Source of the DNA: Bolinopsis microptera
Lineage: Eukaryota > Ctenophora > Tentaculata > Lobata > Bolinopsidae
Direction: 5' to 3'
Assembly (NCBI RefSeq): GCF_026151205.1
Contig: NC_087084.1
Span: 2,884,845-2,948,844, forward strand
DNA: 64,000 bases
Shown here piece after piece: positions 1-10,770 of this stretch (within the stretch, counting starts at the first letter, position 1; each line of letters starts with the position of its first letter). Position numbers and translations under genes: made by a program. The notes beneath the pieces are model-generated. The model did no database searches. It saw only the letters and a program-made list of their open reading frames with translations, and was not told the origin of the DNA.

Positions 1-389
1 CAAATATGCAATTGTAAACGTAAATTTACTGGAAGATAATGAGGTATGTTGTACAGTGTACAGTATGTCTCATGACACGTTGGGTTATAGAGCCTGAGAC
101 ACTACATTCACATTCACATTCCGAAGTATGAAGTCACAATGAAGGAATCTGGCACGAAAAGAACAACAAATAGCAACATTCCCTCGTGTTTGATGGGCGT
201 GGTTTAAAACAATCAAATTTTTGATCCTCCTCTGTATCATAATATACAGATAATATTACATAATATATAATAATCTGACAGTATTTATACTACGTATCTG
301 GTGAAGACTGAAGGAGAAGCGAATTAAATAGTTAATTAACTAATTAATTGATTAATTAATGAAATTATGGTTAATTTGTTAACACGTAC

Positions 390-452
390 CTGTTCACGCC
401 ACTCGGTGGCAGTGATGTACATCTTATCTTTCTGGTGCTGTTTCTTCCCCAT
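390..452 (-). CDS. PPIL2: PPIL2 (cyclophilin-like U-box protein), first coding exon only
   Basis: The exon encodes 21 residues beginning MGKKQHQKDKMYIT, which matches the highly conserved N-terminus of PPIL2, a nuclear cyclophilin-like protein with an N-terminal U-box that is associated with the spliceosome and ubiquitin ligation. The ATG is at 452. The exon ends at a CAG followed by a GTACGTG donor (389-383), in phase 0. No second exon is visible in 1-389, so the rest of the gene lies beyond the left edge. An acceptor-like GTAACAG lies 8 nt before the ATG, as at most genes here. The match is short but specific; the identification is from knowledge of the family, and the exon limits are read directly. 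Confidence 0.8.
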
Positions 453-1345
453 CTTTCAATCTGTTACACACAATCAGCACTTTCTGCAGATCTTCTGTGG
501 GATCTTCTGGAATGTTCTAGATCATGCCTGGCTAAGGAGTAAGGATTATTATCCAGATGAGGTTTAAGTTGTATTTTTTTAATGCATGGTTCAAACACGA
601 TACCAGTTAATGAGTTAAGATTTTCTGAACTTATCTTAATGAATCCCTTGAATGATTGATTAATTGATTGATGATTAATCAATGATCGGTTGGCAGAGAT
701 TTACAAAAAGATAATTTCAACAGTCAAGAATAGTCAACAGATAGATTTAAATATCATGCAGCTAATATCAATCATATCAGTGCAATCAAATTCCTAGCAA
801 ATTCCTAGCAAATTCCTAGCAATATGACTCGTTTAAATTCTTTCAGAGACAAAGAAACGAAGCCCGTAATAAATTACACGATTTAATTTTATAGCAACTT
901 GTATAGCAACTTGTATAGTAATTAAATGAGTTGATAGTAGTTGACTCAAGATATTAAATTGTAAACTTAATACGTTTTAAAATTCTCAGATGACAAGTTT
1001 CCCTTTTGAAAAGCACGTGATAAAAACAAAGACTTATAGTTATCAGAAACAACGTAAAACGGCATCGCACGGCATCGCGCGGCATCGCATTTCCACACTT
1101 CCAACAACACCATAGTTCCTCGTCACCCAACCAATCACTTTAATCATATTTAAAGAAATATAAAACTAAAAATTGGGCCCACAATAAGTGCTCAAATTTT
1201 GTCAGAGTATCTTTCGAGCGATCATAGTCCCATTCAAGGTCACCGAAACAGCACGGACGGAAACCGACAGAGAGAAGAACCTCCATGAGAGGAAACCTCC
1301 ATGAGAGGAAACAGAATATTTAGACGAACCAAAGGAACTGACAAC
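453..1345. other. Intergenic, PPIL2 to NTF2
   Basis: AT-rich sequence with short direct repeats (TTCCTAGCAAA three times near 795, GCATCGC three times near 1065) and TAAT-rich runs. I see no coding exon. It should contain the NTF2 3' end and the PPIL2 promoter or intercistronic region. Confidence 0.5.
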
Positions 1346-4300
1346 TTATGCGTTATGTAGCACCAGTCTGAACATGTCGTTTACGATAAGGTGGTTTCCA
1401 TTTATGGGAAATATTGTAAACACTTGGACGAAGCCGTGCGGAGGATCGTTGTCGGTCTGAAAATTGAAATATAATTCAGTAAAATATTTTGTTTTAGTTG
1501 GGAAAATGGCATTCTGTTTTATCCAATGTGAAAACCGACCGGATCCGCTTTTTCAGCCGAATCGGAAATTAATTTTCGAACCGATTAAGTTGTCAGAGTA
1601 TTTGAACTATGATACCTTAAGTTGTCAGAGTATTTGAACTATGATACCTTAAGTTGTCCGAGTATTTGAACTATGATACCTTAAGTTGTCCGAGTATTTG
1701 AACTATGATACCTTAAGTTGTCCGAGTATTTGAACTATGATACCTTAAGTTGTCCGAGTATTTGAATTATGATACCTTAAGTTGTCCGAGTATTTGAACT
1801 ATGATACCTTAAGTTGTCCGAGTATTTGAACTATGATACCTTAAGTTAAGGTTTTTTTTTCTGGGTGCCACAGACCCACCCAATGGTGCTGACTTTTTTG
1901 GGTTAAAGACCCACTTTTCCATTGAATGTGGCTTGCTACTCTGAAATGGGTCTGTAGATTGACTTGTGGGTCTGTAAGATGAAATAGTGGGCCTGTTGAT
2001 ATTGATAGTGGGTCTGTTGTTATTAAGTGTGTGTCTACTCGCTTAATAGTGGGTCTTTGCTACTCTGAAATGGGTCTGTAGATTGACTTGTGGGTCTGTA
2101 AGATGAAATAGTGGGCCTGTTGATATCGATAGTGGGTCTGTTGTTATTAAGTGTGTGTCTACTCGCTTAATAGTGGGTCTTTGCTACTCTGAAATGGGTC
2201 TGTAGATTGACTTGTGGGTCTGTAAGATGAAATAGTGGGCCAGACAATTTTAATTTTTCGATGAAAAAATTTGAGGCAAGGGTGCTGGCACCCTTGGCAC
2301 CCTAAAAAAACCTTACCTTAAGTTGTCCGAGTATTTGAACTATGATACCCTAAGTTGTCCGAGTATTTGAACTATGATACCTTAAGTTGTCCGAGTATTT
2401 GAAGTTATGATACCTTAAGTTGTCCGAGTATTTGAACTATGATACCTTAAGTTGTCCTAGTATTTTAACTATAATACCTTAAGTTGTCAGAGTATTTGAA
2501 CTATGATACCTTAAGTTGTCTGAGTATTTGAACTATGATACCTTAAGTTGTCCGAGTATTTGAACTATGATACCTTAAGTTGTCTGAGTATTTGAACTAT
2601 GATACCTTAAGTTGTCCTAGTATTTGAACTATAATACCTTAAGTTGTCCGAGTATTTGAACTATGATACGTTAAGTTGTCCTAGTATTTGAACTATAATA
2701 CCTTAAGTTGTCCGAGTATTTGAACTATAATACCTTAAGTTGTCCTAGTATTTGAACTATGATACCTTAAGTTGTCCGAGTATTTGAACTATGATACCTT
2801 AAGTTGTCCTAGTATTTGAACTATGATACCTTAAGTTGTTCGAGTATTTGAACTATGATACCTTAAGTTGTCCTAGTATTTGAACTATGATACCTTAAGT
2901 TGTCCGAGTATTTGAACTATGATACCTTAAGTTGTCCTAGTATTTGAACTATAATACCTTAAGTTGTCAGAGTATTTGAACTATGATACCTTAAGTTGTC
3001 CGAGTATTTGAACTATGATACCTTAAGTTGTTCGAGTATTTGAACTATGATACCTTAAGTTGTCCTAGTATTTGAACTATGATACCTTAAGTTGTCCGAG
3101 TATTTGAACTATAATACCTTAAGTTGTCAGAGTATTTGAACTATGATACCTTAAGTTGTCCGAGTATTTGAACTATGATACCTTAAGTTGTCCTAGTATT
3201 TGAACTATGATACCTTAAGTTGTCCGAGTATTTGAACTATGATACCTTAAGTTGTCCTAGTATTTTAACTATAATACCTTAAGTTGTCAGAGTATTTGAA
3301 CTATGATACCTTAAGTTGTCTGAGTATTTGAACTATGATACCTTAAGTTGTCCGAGTATTTGAACTATGATACCTTAAGTTGTCTGAGTATTTGAACTAT
3401 GATACCTTAAGTTGTCCTAGTATTTGAACTATAATACCTTAAGTTGTCCGAGTATTTGAACTATGATACGTTAAGTTGTCCTAGTATTTGAACTATAATA
3501 CCTTAAGTTGTCCGAGTATTTGAACTATAATACCTTAAGTTGTCCTAGTATTTGAACTATGATACCTTAAGTTGTCCGAGTATTTGAACTATGATACCTT
3601 AAGTTGTCCTAGTATTTGAACTATGATACCTTAAGTTGTTCGAGTATTTGAACTATGATACCTTAAGTTGTCCTAGTATTTGAACTATGATACCTTAAGT
3701 TGTCCGAGTATTTGAACTATGATACCTTAAGTTGTCCTAGTATTTGAACTATAATACCTTAAGTTGTCAGAGTATTTGAACTATGATACCTTAAGTTGTC
3801 CGAGTATTTGAACTATGATACCTTAAGTTGTTCGAGTATTTGAACTATGATACCTTAAGTTGTCCTAGTATTTGAACTATGATACCTTAAGTTGTCCGAG
3901 TATTTGAACTATAATACCTTAAGTTGTCAGAGTATTTGAACTATGATACCTTAAGTTGTCCGAGTATTTGAACTATGATACCTTAAGTTGTCCTAGTATT
4001 TGAACTATGATACCTTAAGTTGTCCGAGTATTTGAACTATAATACCTTAAGTTGTCCGAGTATTTGAACTATGATACCTTAAGTTGTCAGAGTATTTGAA
4101 CTATGATACCTTAAGTTGTCCGAGTATTTGAACTATGATACCTTAAGTTGTCCTAGTATTTGAACTATGATACCTTAAGTTGTCCGAGTATTTGAACTAT
4201 AATACCTTAAGTTGTCAGAGTATTTGAACTATGATACCTTAAGTTGTCCGAGTATTTGAACTATGATACCTTAAGTTGTCCTAGTATTTGAACTATGATA

Positions 4301-5070
4301 CCTTCAGTTGTCAGAGTATTTGAACTATGATACCTTAAGTCGTCCGAGTATTTGAACTATGATACCTTAAGTTGTCCGAGTATTTGAACTATAATACCTT
4401 AAGTTGTCCTAGTATTTGAACTATGATACCTTAAGTTGTCCGAGTATTTGAACTATGATAGCCCCGTCACATGCAGGCACCGGCTGTACATCAACTGTCG
4501 TTACCACATGCTGCACTTGTTGAAACGGTAAACCTGAGCAATCAATTTATCAGCTAATCAGTAATCCAATTATTAAATTGATAAAATGATTGAATTCAGG
4601 ATTTATGTTTTGTGCGAATTCAAACTTTCATAAGTTTCACAATTTACTTACTTGTCAATTTCTGACTGATAGCGTCACGGCCAGATACTTGAGCTCCTTC
4701 GAAAGTCAGCATCGCTTGCGGGTGCTGATCAGATGTTAGTATCATTATATCTATTACAGTAATTTATAATTATATCGATGAATTAGTTTACTTTTATAGT
4801 TTTACCACCAACAATTTTACATGTGGCGTCAATGGATTATAGAATAGAAAATCTCTACGTCATGCAAAGCATCTATAAGATGCTGCACTGGAGAAATAAA
4901 AAAGGACGAGTCTAAGTTAAGATGCAATAAAAATTACATTTCGAAGAGTCTACAAATAAGTGAAATTGGATACTCACATAGTATTGGAACAGTTCAGCTC
5001 TGTTCTTGGAAAATGCTCCATAATAGTGCTCTGAAAATGCCTTTCCCAAATCTTGAGGTGACGTAGCCAT
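1346..5070 (-). CDS. NUTF2: Nuclear transport factor 2 (NTF2), complete, four exons
   Basis: NTF2 is the small homodimer that carries Ran-GDP into the nucleus. Exons are 5070-4978, 4724-4652, 4533-4430 and 1456-1346, with phases 0, 1 and 0, together 126 codons plus TAA; the human protein has 127 residues. Recognisable segments are LTFEGAQVSG, SLPFQQVQH, GQLK and NDMFRLVLHN, the last close to the human C-terminus. No ORF is long enough to show the gene by itself. Intron 3 (4429-1457, about 3 kb) is almost wholly a 32-bp minisatellite whose unit equals the last 32 nt of exon 3, with a hAT-like element inside it. An AG lies 6 nt before the ATG. The reading frame joins perfectly over all three introns, so I am confident of both identity and structure. 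Confidence 0.93.
1585..4460 (-). repeat. 32-bp exon-derived minisatellite in NTF2 intron 3
   Basis: About 75 head-to-tail units of 32 bp, excluding the 469-bp insertion. In sense (minus) orientation the unit runs from TATCATAGTTC through CGGACAACTTAAG to G. The first copy is coding: 4430-4461 is the end of NTF2 exon 3 plus its junction. Each unit therefore repeats exon end and donor (CTTAAG then GTATCA). Variants differ mainly at one triplet (TCCGAG, TCCTAG, TCAGAG, TCTGAG or TTCGAG on plus). The pattern repeats with an 800-bp (25-unit) period at about 2407-3206 and 3207-4040. Because 32 is not a multiple of 3, read-through would shift frame. Confidence 0.95.
1847..2315. mobile_element. hAT-like non-autonomous element inside the minisatellite
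   Basis: A 469-bp insertion with inverted ends TAAGG-T(7-9)-GGGTGCCA and its complement, flanked by CCTTAAGT at 1839-1846 and 2316-2323. That is an 8-bp duplication of the array sequence, as made by hAT-type transposases. The interior holds two and a half copies of a 124-bp direct repeat starting near 1934, 2058 and 2182, rich in GTGGGTCTGT. It has no coding capacity. Confidence 0.85.
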
Positions 5071-5709
5071 AGTGAACTGCTAACCTTGGCTTAACTTATT
5101 GCTGATCGGAATAACATGTTTAATACCCTTCGTATTTCCTGATACATGCAGAATATAGAAGGTAAAACGATAATCTTGAATCTCAAATTTTTGAAGTAAT
5201 TATACATTCATAATTGTATGTATTCATGTATGGTGATGCTTAATGTATGTTTCGATTACCAAAGGTGAATATTCGAAAATGCATCTGTTTATAGTTTCTA
5301 ACACCTGTAGATATAATACCAGATGACAGATTTAGATGTTGACTACTGCAGTTCAATCATAGCTGTGCGGTTTACACAGTTGAAAATACAACTTTTTGAA
5401 GTCCTTATTTTACAGTCAGCATTCAATAAATAAATATGCTGTTAGTGACTAGATTGAATGCTGTATTGAAATACTATTGACTAGATCAGTGATCAATAAA
5501 ACGACATCGAAGGTGAAAAAAAAGTAAATAATATTTGTCAACATACATTTTTACCGTCTATAACCAAAAAATCTAAAATGAAATATTCTAAATAGAAATA
5601 GAATTTATAAAAAAACTAAATAAGACACATTTTTTTGTTTTTTTTGTTTGTTGAAACGCTGAAATAATAAATGATCATGCATACATTGAGAAGCATGTCC
5701 ATTGTCCAT
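5071..5709. other. Intergenic, NTF2 to thioredoxin
   Basis: AT-rich sequence with poly-A and poly-T runs at 5515-5645. I see no exon or repeat family. It should hold the thioredoxin 3' UTR and NTF2 5' sequence. Confidence 0.5.
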
Positions 5710-6024
5710 CTATTTATGGCTATTGAGAAGCTCCCTAAGTTTAGCCTCACTTGCACCCTCTAGAGTTCCAACACATTCTCCATTTTTGTAGACCTTGAAT
5801 GTGGGCATACAGTTTATACCCTGTTCTTCCGACACCTCAGAGAGACTATCAACATCAACTTTGTAAAAGGTAACATCGGCCATCTCCTTGTCTAAACTCT
5901 CAAATTTGGGAGCAAAATGAACACAAGGGCCACACCAGGGAGCCCAGAAGTCAACCACAATAACACCAGACCCGTTCATCACCTTCTCCTGGAACTGTTC
6001 CACTGATTCAATTACAACGACCAT
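5710..6024 (-). CDS. Thioredoxin, CGPC active site
   Basis: A 104-residue single-exon thioredoxin that reduces protein disulfides. The motif FWAPWCGPC places the redox cysteines at residues 31 and 34; the cis-proline is in CMPTF (residue 74), with an extra Cys at 72. The length is typical of cytosolic thioredoxin. I start at the ATG at 6024; reading could extend two codons upstream only through a GTG. A pyrimidine-rich acceptor TCTTCCCTAG ends 11 nt before the ATG, and the same block precedes the paralogue at 7713-8027, so the two form a tandem duplication that includes the 5' splice acceptor. The function is secure from the motif; the cellular location is inferred from the lack of a signal peptide. 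Confidence 0.95.
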   Translation of the reverse strand: MVVVIESVEQFQEKVMNGSGVIVVDFWAPWCGPCVHFAPKFESLDKEMADVTFYKVDVDSLSEVSEEQGINCMPTFKVYKNGECVGTLEGASEAKLRELLNSHK

Positions 6025-6233
6025 TTTCACAGTTTCTAGGGAAGATTTAATTGTTAAAAGTAGTAATATATAGTATAGTATAGTGTACTAGTGTAGTATA
6101 ATAGTCAAGTGCTGCGTAACAGATGTAGGTGTAAGGAGAAGGTGGTACAAGTTTGTTTTGACACAAAACAGTTTTAGGTCCCCTAGACTAGTTAGGGTTC
6201 AAGTATCGATAATAGGTTTTAAAGATATCTTAA

Positions 6234-6534
6234 GGGGGCATACACCAAAAATTTCCAGCCATATCAAGATACCATATCAAGATTTTACACACATCTTGAA
6301 CAAGATATGAATAAACTTCGTGCAACATTTCAGCTCGATATCACAAGAAATGATTGACTTATATAGCCTCTCAACAAAACAAATTGTGCTTTTCCGAAAA
6401 TGCACTTTAACCAGAAAATGGGAATCCTCAAAAACACTGTTTTTTGGTGTGGTAACGGTGCGCTAGATGGTGACTGAACATCCTATGAGGTCATTTGGGT
6501 TGGACAGTTTCGGACAGATCTGGTGTATGCCCCC
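6234..6534. mobile_element. TTAA-flanked MITE (piggyBac-like)
   Basis: A 301-bp element with perfect 14-bp terminal inverted repeats GGGGGCATACACCA and TGGTGTATGCCCCC, flanked on both sides by TTAA (6230-6233 and 6535-6538). TTAA target sites are characteristic of piggyBac-type insertion. It has no ORF. Confidence 0.85.
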
Positions 6535-6550
6535 TTAAGTAGATCTTTAA

Positions 6551-6648
6551 TACAGTAAAACCCTGATTTAGTTTGTGGGAAAGGGAACATTCGCGGTAAA
6601 TCGTGGTTTGCGGTAAATCAGGGTTTTGTTGGGACGTATTTGACTGTA
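6551..6648. mobile_element. Short Tc1/mariner-like MITE
   Basis: About 98 bp between TACAGT and ACTGTA. AAACCCTGATTTA occurs on the left and its complement on the right, and the right arm has about 16 extra bases. The flanking TA dinucleotides and CAGT ends suggest a Tc1/mariner relic. Confidence 0.55.
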
Positions 6649-7023
6649 CTATATGAGACCTAGTCAATCTTTCTATTGCTTGTGTTAGTATTAAAACAAT
6701 AAAGCTGGGGCTTTTGAAGTTTCAGTTTCAGTGGTAGTCATTCGAAAAGGTTTCATTAACACATGAGATGCAATGCTAGAAATCAATAACAACACAGCAG
6801 TAATAATACTGTCTTAAAAGAATTGAATAGCATTCCTAGTTGGAAAATTGTTAAATCCGGGAATGGGTAAACCATGTTAAACACCCTCAGTATTACATCC
6901 GATCCGGTCACTATGTACAAAGTAAATGCTCTTAGCAATGCAATGAAAGGATGCCAAAATTATAATACCGTACCCAATCAAACAACTTTGTAGAAAATTT
7001 ACCATAAAAACACTTAAAGTTAT

Positions 7024-7280
7024 GGGCAGTATCCAAGAAGCCCAACAAGCGGAAATTTGTGTGAACCCTTACCCTGACCTTCAGGCTAGGGTAAACATCA
7101 TTTTTCAGCTATCTCGGGAATGCAAGGTCAGATTTTAATCTGGTTTTTTCTACTTGTTTGTCTCTAACAACTCACGTGTGAAAACTGCATTAAACCTAAC
7201 TATAATCCTAACCCTAACCATATATTCTATGTACAGATATTAGTGCAGAATTCCACTGATTGGGCTTTTTGAATAGGGCC
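7024..7280. mobile_element. MITE with 7-8 bp target duplication
   Basis: A 257-bp element whose ends (GGGCAGTATCC at the left; GAATAGGGCC at the right) are imperfect inverted repeats over about 30 bp. It is flanked by AAGTTAT (7017-7023 and 7281-7287); an eighth base differs. Compatible with a hAT relic. The interior contains telomere-like CCTAACCC words. Confidence 0.6.
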
Positions 7281-7712
7281 AAGTTATTTATTAGAAAGAA
7301 ATTAGTTTCACGTCTTATTTCATATTCTATTTACATGATTAAAAGTTTTTATATTTGAAACATTGACCACATACTTAATTTGGCACACAGTAAAAGATGA
7401 AAAAACCAGACCTTCACCAGAATACAAAATTTAAACTGAGTAACAAAAACTTTCAATTCTCAGTACATACAGACACAGAGTCAAGGCCCAGTGTAGCCTC
7501 CTGTGCCCACCTGTTAACAGAGTTAAGATATATTATGATATTGGTCTCCCTCCTATATTACAACCGTTTCTTGATTTAAAAATAGCTAAATAATGGTCTA
7601 AATCATACTTTCTCACATTTACTTAGTAACTGACATAATTTCATAAAAGTTCTAAAAAGCTGGAATCATCATACTATACATACAATAGTGCAGTGTCAAT
7701 ATAATAGTAAAT

Positions 7713-8027
7713 CTATTTGTGACTATCTAAGAGCTCCCTAAGATTGACCTCATTTGAACCCTCAACAGTTCCAACACATCCTCCGTTTTTGTAGACCTTG
7801 AATGTGGGCATACAGTTTATCCCCTGACTTTCCATGACTTCGGATAGCTCATCCACATCAAGCTTGTAAAAGGTAATACTAACCATCTCCTCATCCATTT
7901 TTTTGAATTTGGGTGCAAATCGCACACATGGTTTACACCAGGGAGCCCAGAAGTCAACAACAATAACACCAGATCCCTTCATCACCTTCTCGTCAAACTC
8001 CTCTACTGATTTAATTTCAACAACCAT
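7713..8027 (-). CDS. Thioredoxin paralogue, CKPC active site
   Basis: 104 residues, colinear with the thioredoxin at 5710-6024 and clearly its tandem duplicate. The active site is WCKPC (cysteines 31 and 34), so the glycine between the cysteines is replaced by lysine. In thioredoxins that dipeptide tunes redox potential, so the change may alter reducing power or partner choice; this is inference. The CMPTF cis-proline loop is kept. It starts at the ATG at 8027. The acceptor CTCTTCCCTAG lies 11 nt upstream, as in the paralogue. The spacer between the copies (1.7 kb) holds three MITEs. Confidence 0.94.
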   Translation of the reverse strand: MVVEIKSVEEFDEKVMKGSGVIVVDFWAPWCKPCVRFAPKFKKMDEEMVSITFYKLDVDELSEVMESQGINCMPTFKVYKNGGCVGTVEGSNEVNLRELLDSHK

Positions 8028-8307
8028 TTCTACAGCTTCTAGGGAAGAGTTATTTATTCAGTGTACTGCTTAATCAGCTAAGTGAGTAATAATCTGTAAT
8101 TTGTATATGTTTACTTAATTTGTATATTTAATTATTTATTAGAAAAAACGAATATAGATCTAATATTGAATCCTATAAATTCGATTTATAGGGTTCAACT
8201 AGCATAATGTAACTTTTCTAAATTACTTATTCCTACACATTTGTAAATAAATAGAGATCATGAGAAAGAAAAGAAAGATTTGTATGAAGAGAGAGTAGTA
8301 GAGTACT

Positions 8308-8591
8308 TCAGTCAGAGAAAGGATCCTTTGTCCCTCTAGTCTTCACAACCTCCGGAGGTATGGGACCGCTCTGAACTGTGTTTGTAGATTGTGTCTCTGA
8401 GATGATAGCTGACCACAAAAAGAAGCCAAAAGCCAAGTCAAAAATCATATCAGGACACAATTCAGATTTGATCTGTTAAGAAGTACAGTCATTGCACTGA
8501 GGGGAATCAGAGGAAGATCAACAGCCCAGCATCTTGAACTGCAAGACGTTTTCTTCAACCTCATCCCTCAGAAGACGAGCTTTGAGGTCAC
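8308..8591 (-). CDS. Unrecognised small protein, C-terminal exon (8472-8308) and possible preceding exon
   Basis: The exon 8472-8308 opens at a good acceptor (pyrimidine tract ending TTCTTAACAG) and encodes 54 residues to a TGA. A likely membrane segment, MIFDLAFGFFLWSAI, is followed by a polar tail ending TKDPFSD. Upstream, 8591-8529 follows a weaker acceptor and reads DLKARLLRDEVEENV before a stop; it could be a preceding exon using an internal GAG-GTTGAA donor, or an alternative last exon. I do not recognise the family and did not find its 5' exons, which may be among the repeats beyond 8600. Codon-like character and splice signals are the only evidence. Confidence 0.4.
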
Positions 8592-8723
8592 CTAGATTTG
8601 TTTATGTAAATTTTGTAGATATTTCACTGTACTATTTAATATTGCATACAATTTTACGGACGAAATGATTCCAGGGAGGACTCCCAACCCAACGCTTCGG
8701 CGGGTAGTTGATGCACCGTTCAC

Positions 8724-8805
8724 TTACTGGGCCGCGCTCAGCCTTTCATTCCGCCTAATCTCTATTCTATGTTTATGAACATGATAGCCTGAGGTCCCCA
8801 GGTAA
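8724..8805 (+). mobile_element. Family A micro-element
   Basis: An 82-bp element from TTACTGGG to CCCCAGGTAA with the family-typical interior CGCGCTCAGCC and ATGAACATGATAGCC. It belongs to a dispersed GC-rich family with at least nine copies in this window. No target duplication is obvious at this copy. Confidence 0.75.
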
Positions 8806-9536
8806 CATGAAACGTAGAGAAAAGTGTTTTATAGGAAAAAAAGTCAAGGGGGGGTCAGGCCATGATTACGTAATATTGCTGTCAGGAGGGGGGTTTTGAT
8901 TACTGTTGATTACGGAAAGGGGGAGGGGGGGTAAAAATTACTAAAATATTGATTACGTATATGTGAACGACCCCTAATGTACGCCTCGTAAAAATAACTT
9001 TTTGTGAAGACGCGATCACCTTTAATAACACGCCCAGCCAGTAAAGTTGCTGGTGTAATTTTTTTTGGATCTTGTATTCAGTATTGGGTAAGTATAACTA
9101 ATAATTTGTAAAATGTTTCAAACAGTATACACATAATGTCACAATGCAAATGACCCTATATAAAAATAACTCATCAAAAACTCAATGTTTTGAAGAAAAA
9201 AAATCACCCTTGGCCTTGCGGCTCCAACATCCAAGTTCAAATCAAAACTGTCTATATTGACAAAGTTCTTTTTTGCCCCTCTGTCTCCCCAGAGAGAAAT
9301 TACCGTCGTTTGTCGTTCTTAATTGCGTCGTTCTTAATATTTGTTCCAAGACCGTCACTCGATTACGGGTTTAACTCAGCTCGCGCGTAGCTGTTATGTG
9401 CTATACTTATAAACCTACAAGCAATTAATTGGCGAGTGTGCTTTCAAGAAAAATATAAACTTAACTTAAAACTGTGCTTGCCTCACGTTGTGGGCTGCCC
9501 GCCACGCACGAGTGCGCAGCCCTATCGTGGATTTCG
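8806..9536. other. Non-coding stretch with MITE fragments
   Basis: G-runs at 8845-8935 and the words ATTACGTAAT (8867) and ATGTGAACGACCCC (8960) are remnants of the foldback family seen intact at 22575-22669. A block at 9005-9060 (GAAGACGCGATCACC) recurs at 11543-11590. I see no exon; the short open frame at 9190-9390 is not coding-like. Confidence 0.5.
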
Positions 9537-9634
9537 TTAACAAGTGATATTCGTAAAATATTTTATATTTATCAAGACCGTCGACGAGTCCAACTCTGAA
9601 CTCGGTGCGCGTCTTGGTAGGTTATAAATCTCAA
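9537..9634 (+). mobile_element. Family C micro-element, degenerate
   Basis: It matches the family core (GACCGTCGACGAGTCC, then CGCGTCTTGGTAGG) between a TTAA start and TAAATCTCAA end. Other copies begin TTAACGGG and end CCTACAA. No target duplication is seen. Confidence 0.6.
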
Positions 9635-9639
9635 ACCAA

Positions 9640-10100
9640 CAAGGACTTTGCTACAGTACATAACTAAATAGGGGTGCACGATAAAATTAAACTTACTCGG
9701 ATTTTCAAAATTTGTGTATCATTGTTTTTTATTGTATCACGTTGTGACCCCCGGCCCACGGTCGTTTCACTATGTCTATAGTGCCGGCCGAGCAAACTAG
9801 CATTCTTGCTTCGGCGCTTCGCAGAACAACGATTTGGAACTGGAAGGGTTGACATCGTCAATCAAGTAATTTGTTTTCATATGTTGAGTGCGCGCCCCCT
9901 GTATCGTAAAAACACTTGTCATACGTTGTATGACCCGCCGCGCACGAAGTGCGCGGCTCCCCCTGTATCGTCAGGTCGATAAAGGGGATAGTGAAACGAC
10001 CGTGGGGGTCGCAGCGTGATACAAAAAAACACTAAGTCATACGTGAAACGACAATGGGGGTCACAACGTGATACAAGTAATTTGGCGTCATTTGATAATA
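9640..10100. mobile_element. Cluster of family D and B' fragments; near-full D at 9915-10024
   Basis: The stretch 9915-10024 reads CTTGTCATACGTTGTATGAC inward on the left and ends GTGATACAA, the complement of other family D copies that start CTTGTATCACG. Partial D copies lie near 9732-9770 and 10035-10075. A B'-type piece at 9785-9870 ends in TTGACATCGTCAATCAAG. The sequence is GC- and CpG-rich compared with its surroundings. Confidence 0.6.
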
Positions 10101-10242
10101 TTTGTTGATTTTTGTCGTATTATTTTGTCATATCTTCGGTTTCTAGTCCTTGAATGAGATCATTCTGAAAATTTGTTTAAAAAATTTGTTAGAATTTTAC
10201 AACTATCCAAAAAATTTGGTAGGTATCGAAGTTGATATAGTA

Positions 10243-10345
10243 TTGTAGCGCGATGCACTACTGGGTCGCGCCGCGCATCAAATATAATTTTTCTCGCAAC
10301 CACATGCAGATCGGCGAGATGCGAAGGATTGACATCGTGAATCAA
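10243..10345 (+). mobile_element. Family B micro-element with 8-bp target duplication
   Basis: A 103-bp element from TTGTAGCGCG to CGTGAATCAA, flanked by ATATAGTA on both sides (10235-10242 and 10346-10353). The duplication shows that this short sequence was inserted as a unit. Confidence 0.85.
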
Positions 10346-10770
10346 ATATAGTAATGAAAATGGAGCAAAATCAAAAATATGTTTTTAGCTGTACTGATAA
10401 TAACATAATATAATGTTTGATGGTTAAATGTCCTTTAAATTTTTAGGACAGTTTTACATTTATTTCAGCTTGTAAATTTATTAGTCATAAGTAAGCTAAC
10501 AAATTTTTGTTCAAATTGGATCAAGGGCCGGAAGGTCACTCAATTGTCAATACGCATTTGTTTCAAGAATTTTGTGCTGGCCGAAATTAGCGCTAAAAAA
10601 CCATCCTACGGCTACAGTCGGCACGCGCGGCTCACTATCGATGGCTCACTACCTATAATCTATATAAAATGGAATAACGGGGATTGTTGACATACGTTGC
10701 ATGCCACTTTTCGCGCGCGAACATGTATCAAGGGGATTGATGACTGATATATGTAACACTAATATGAGTG

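Larger units (their letters stand above)
6025..7712. other. Spacer between the two thioredoxins, MITE-rich
   Basis: No exon is visible. Three inverted-repeat elements (listed separately) fill about 650 bp. The remainder is AT-rich with no recognised feature; 7397-7579 is open but has no coding character. Confidence 0.5.
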
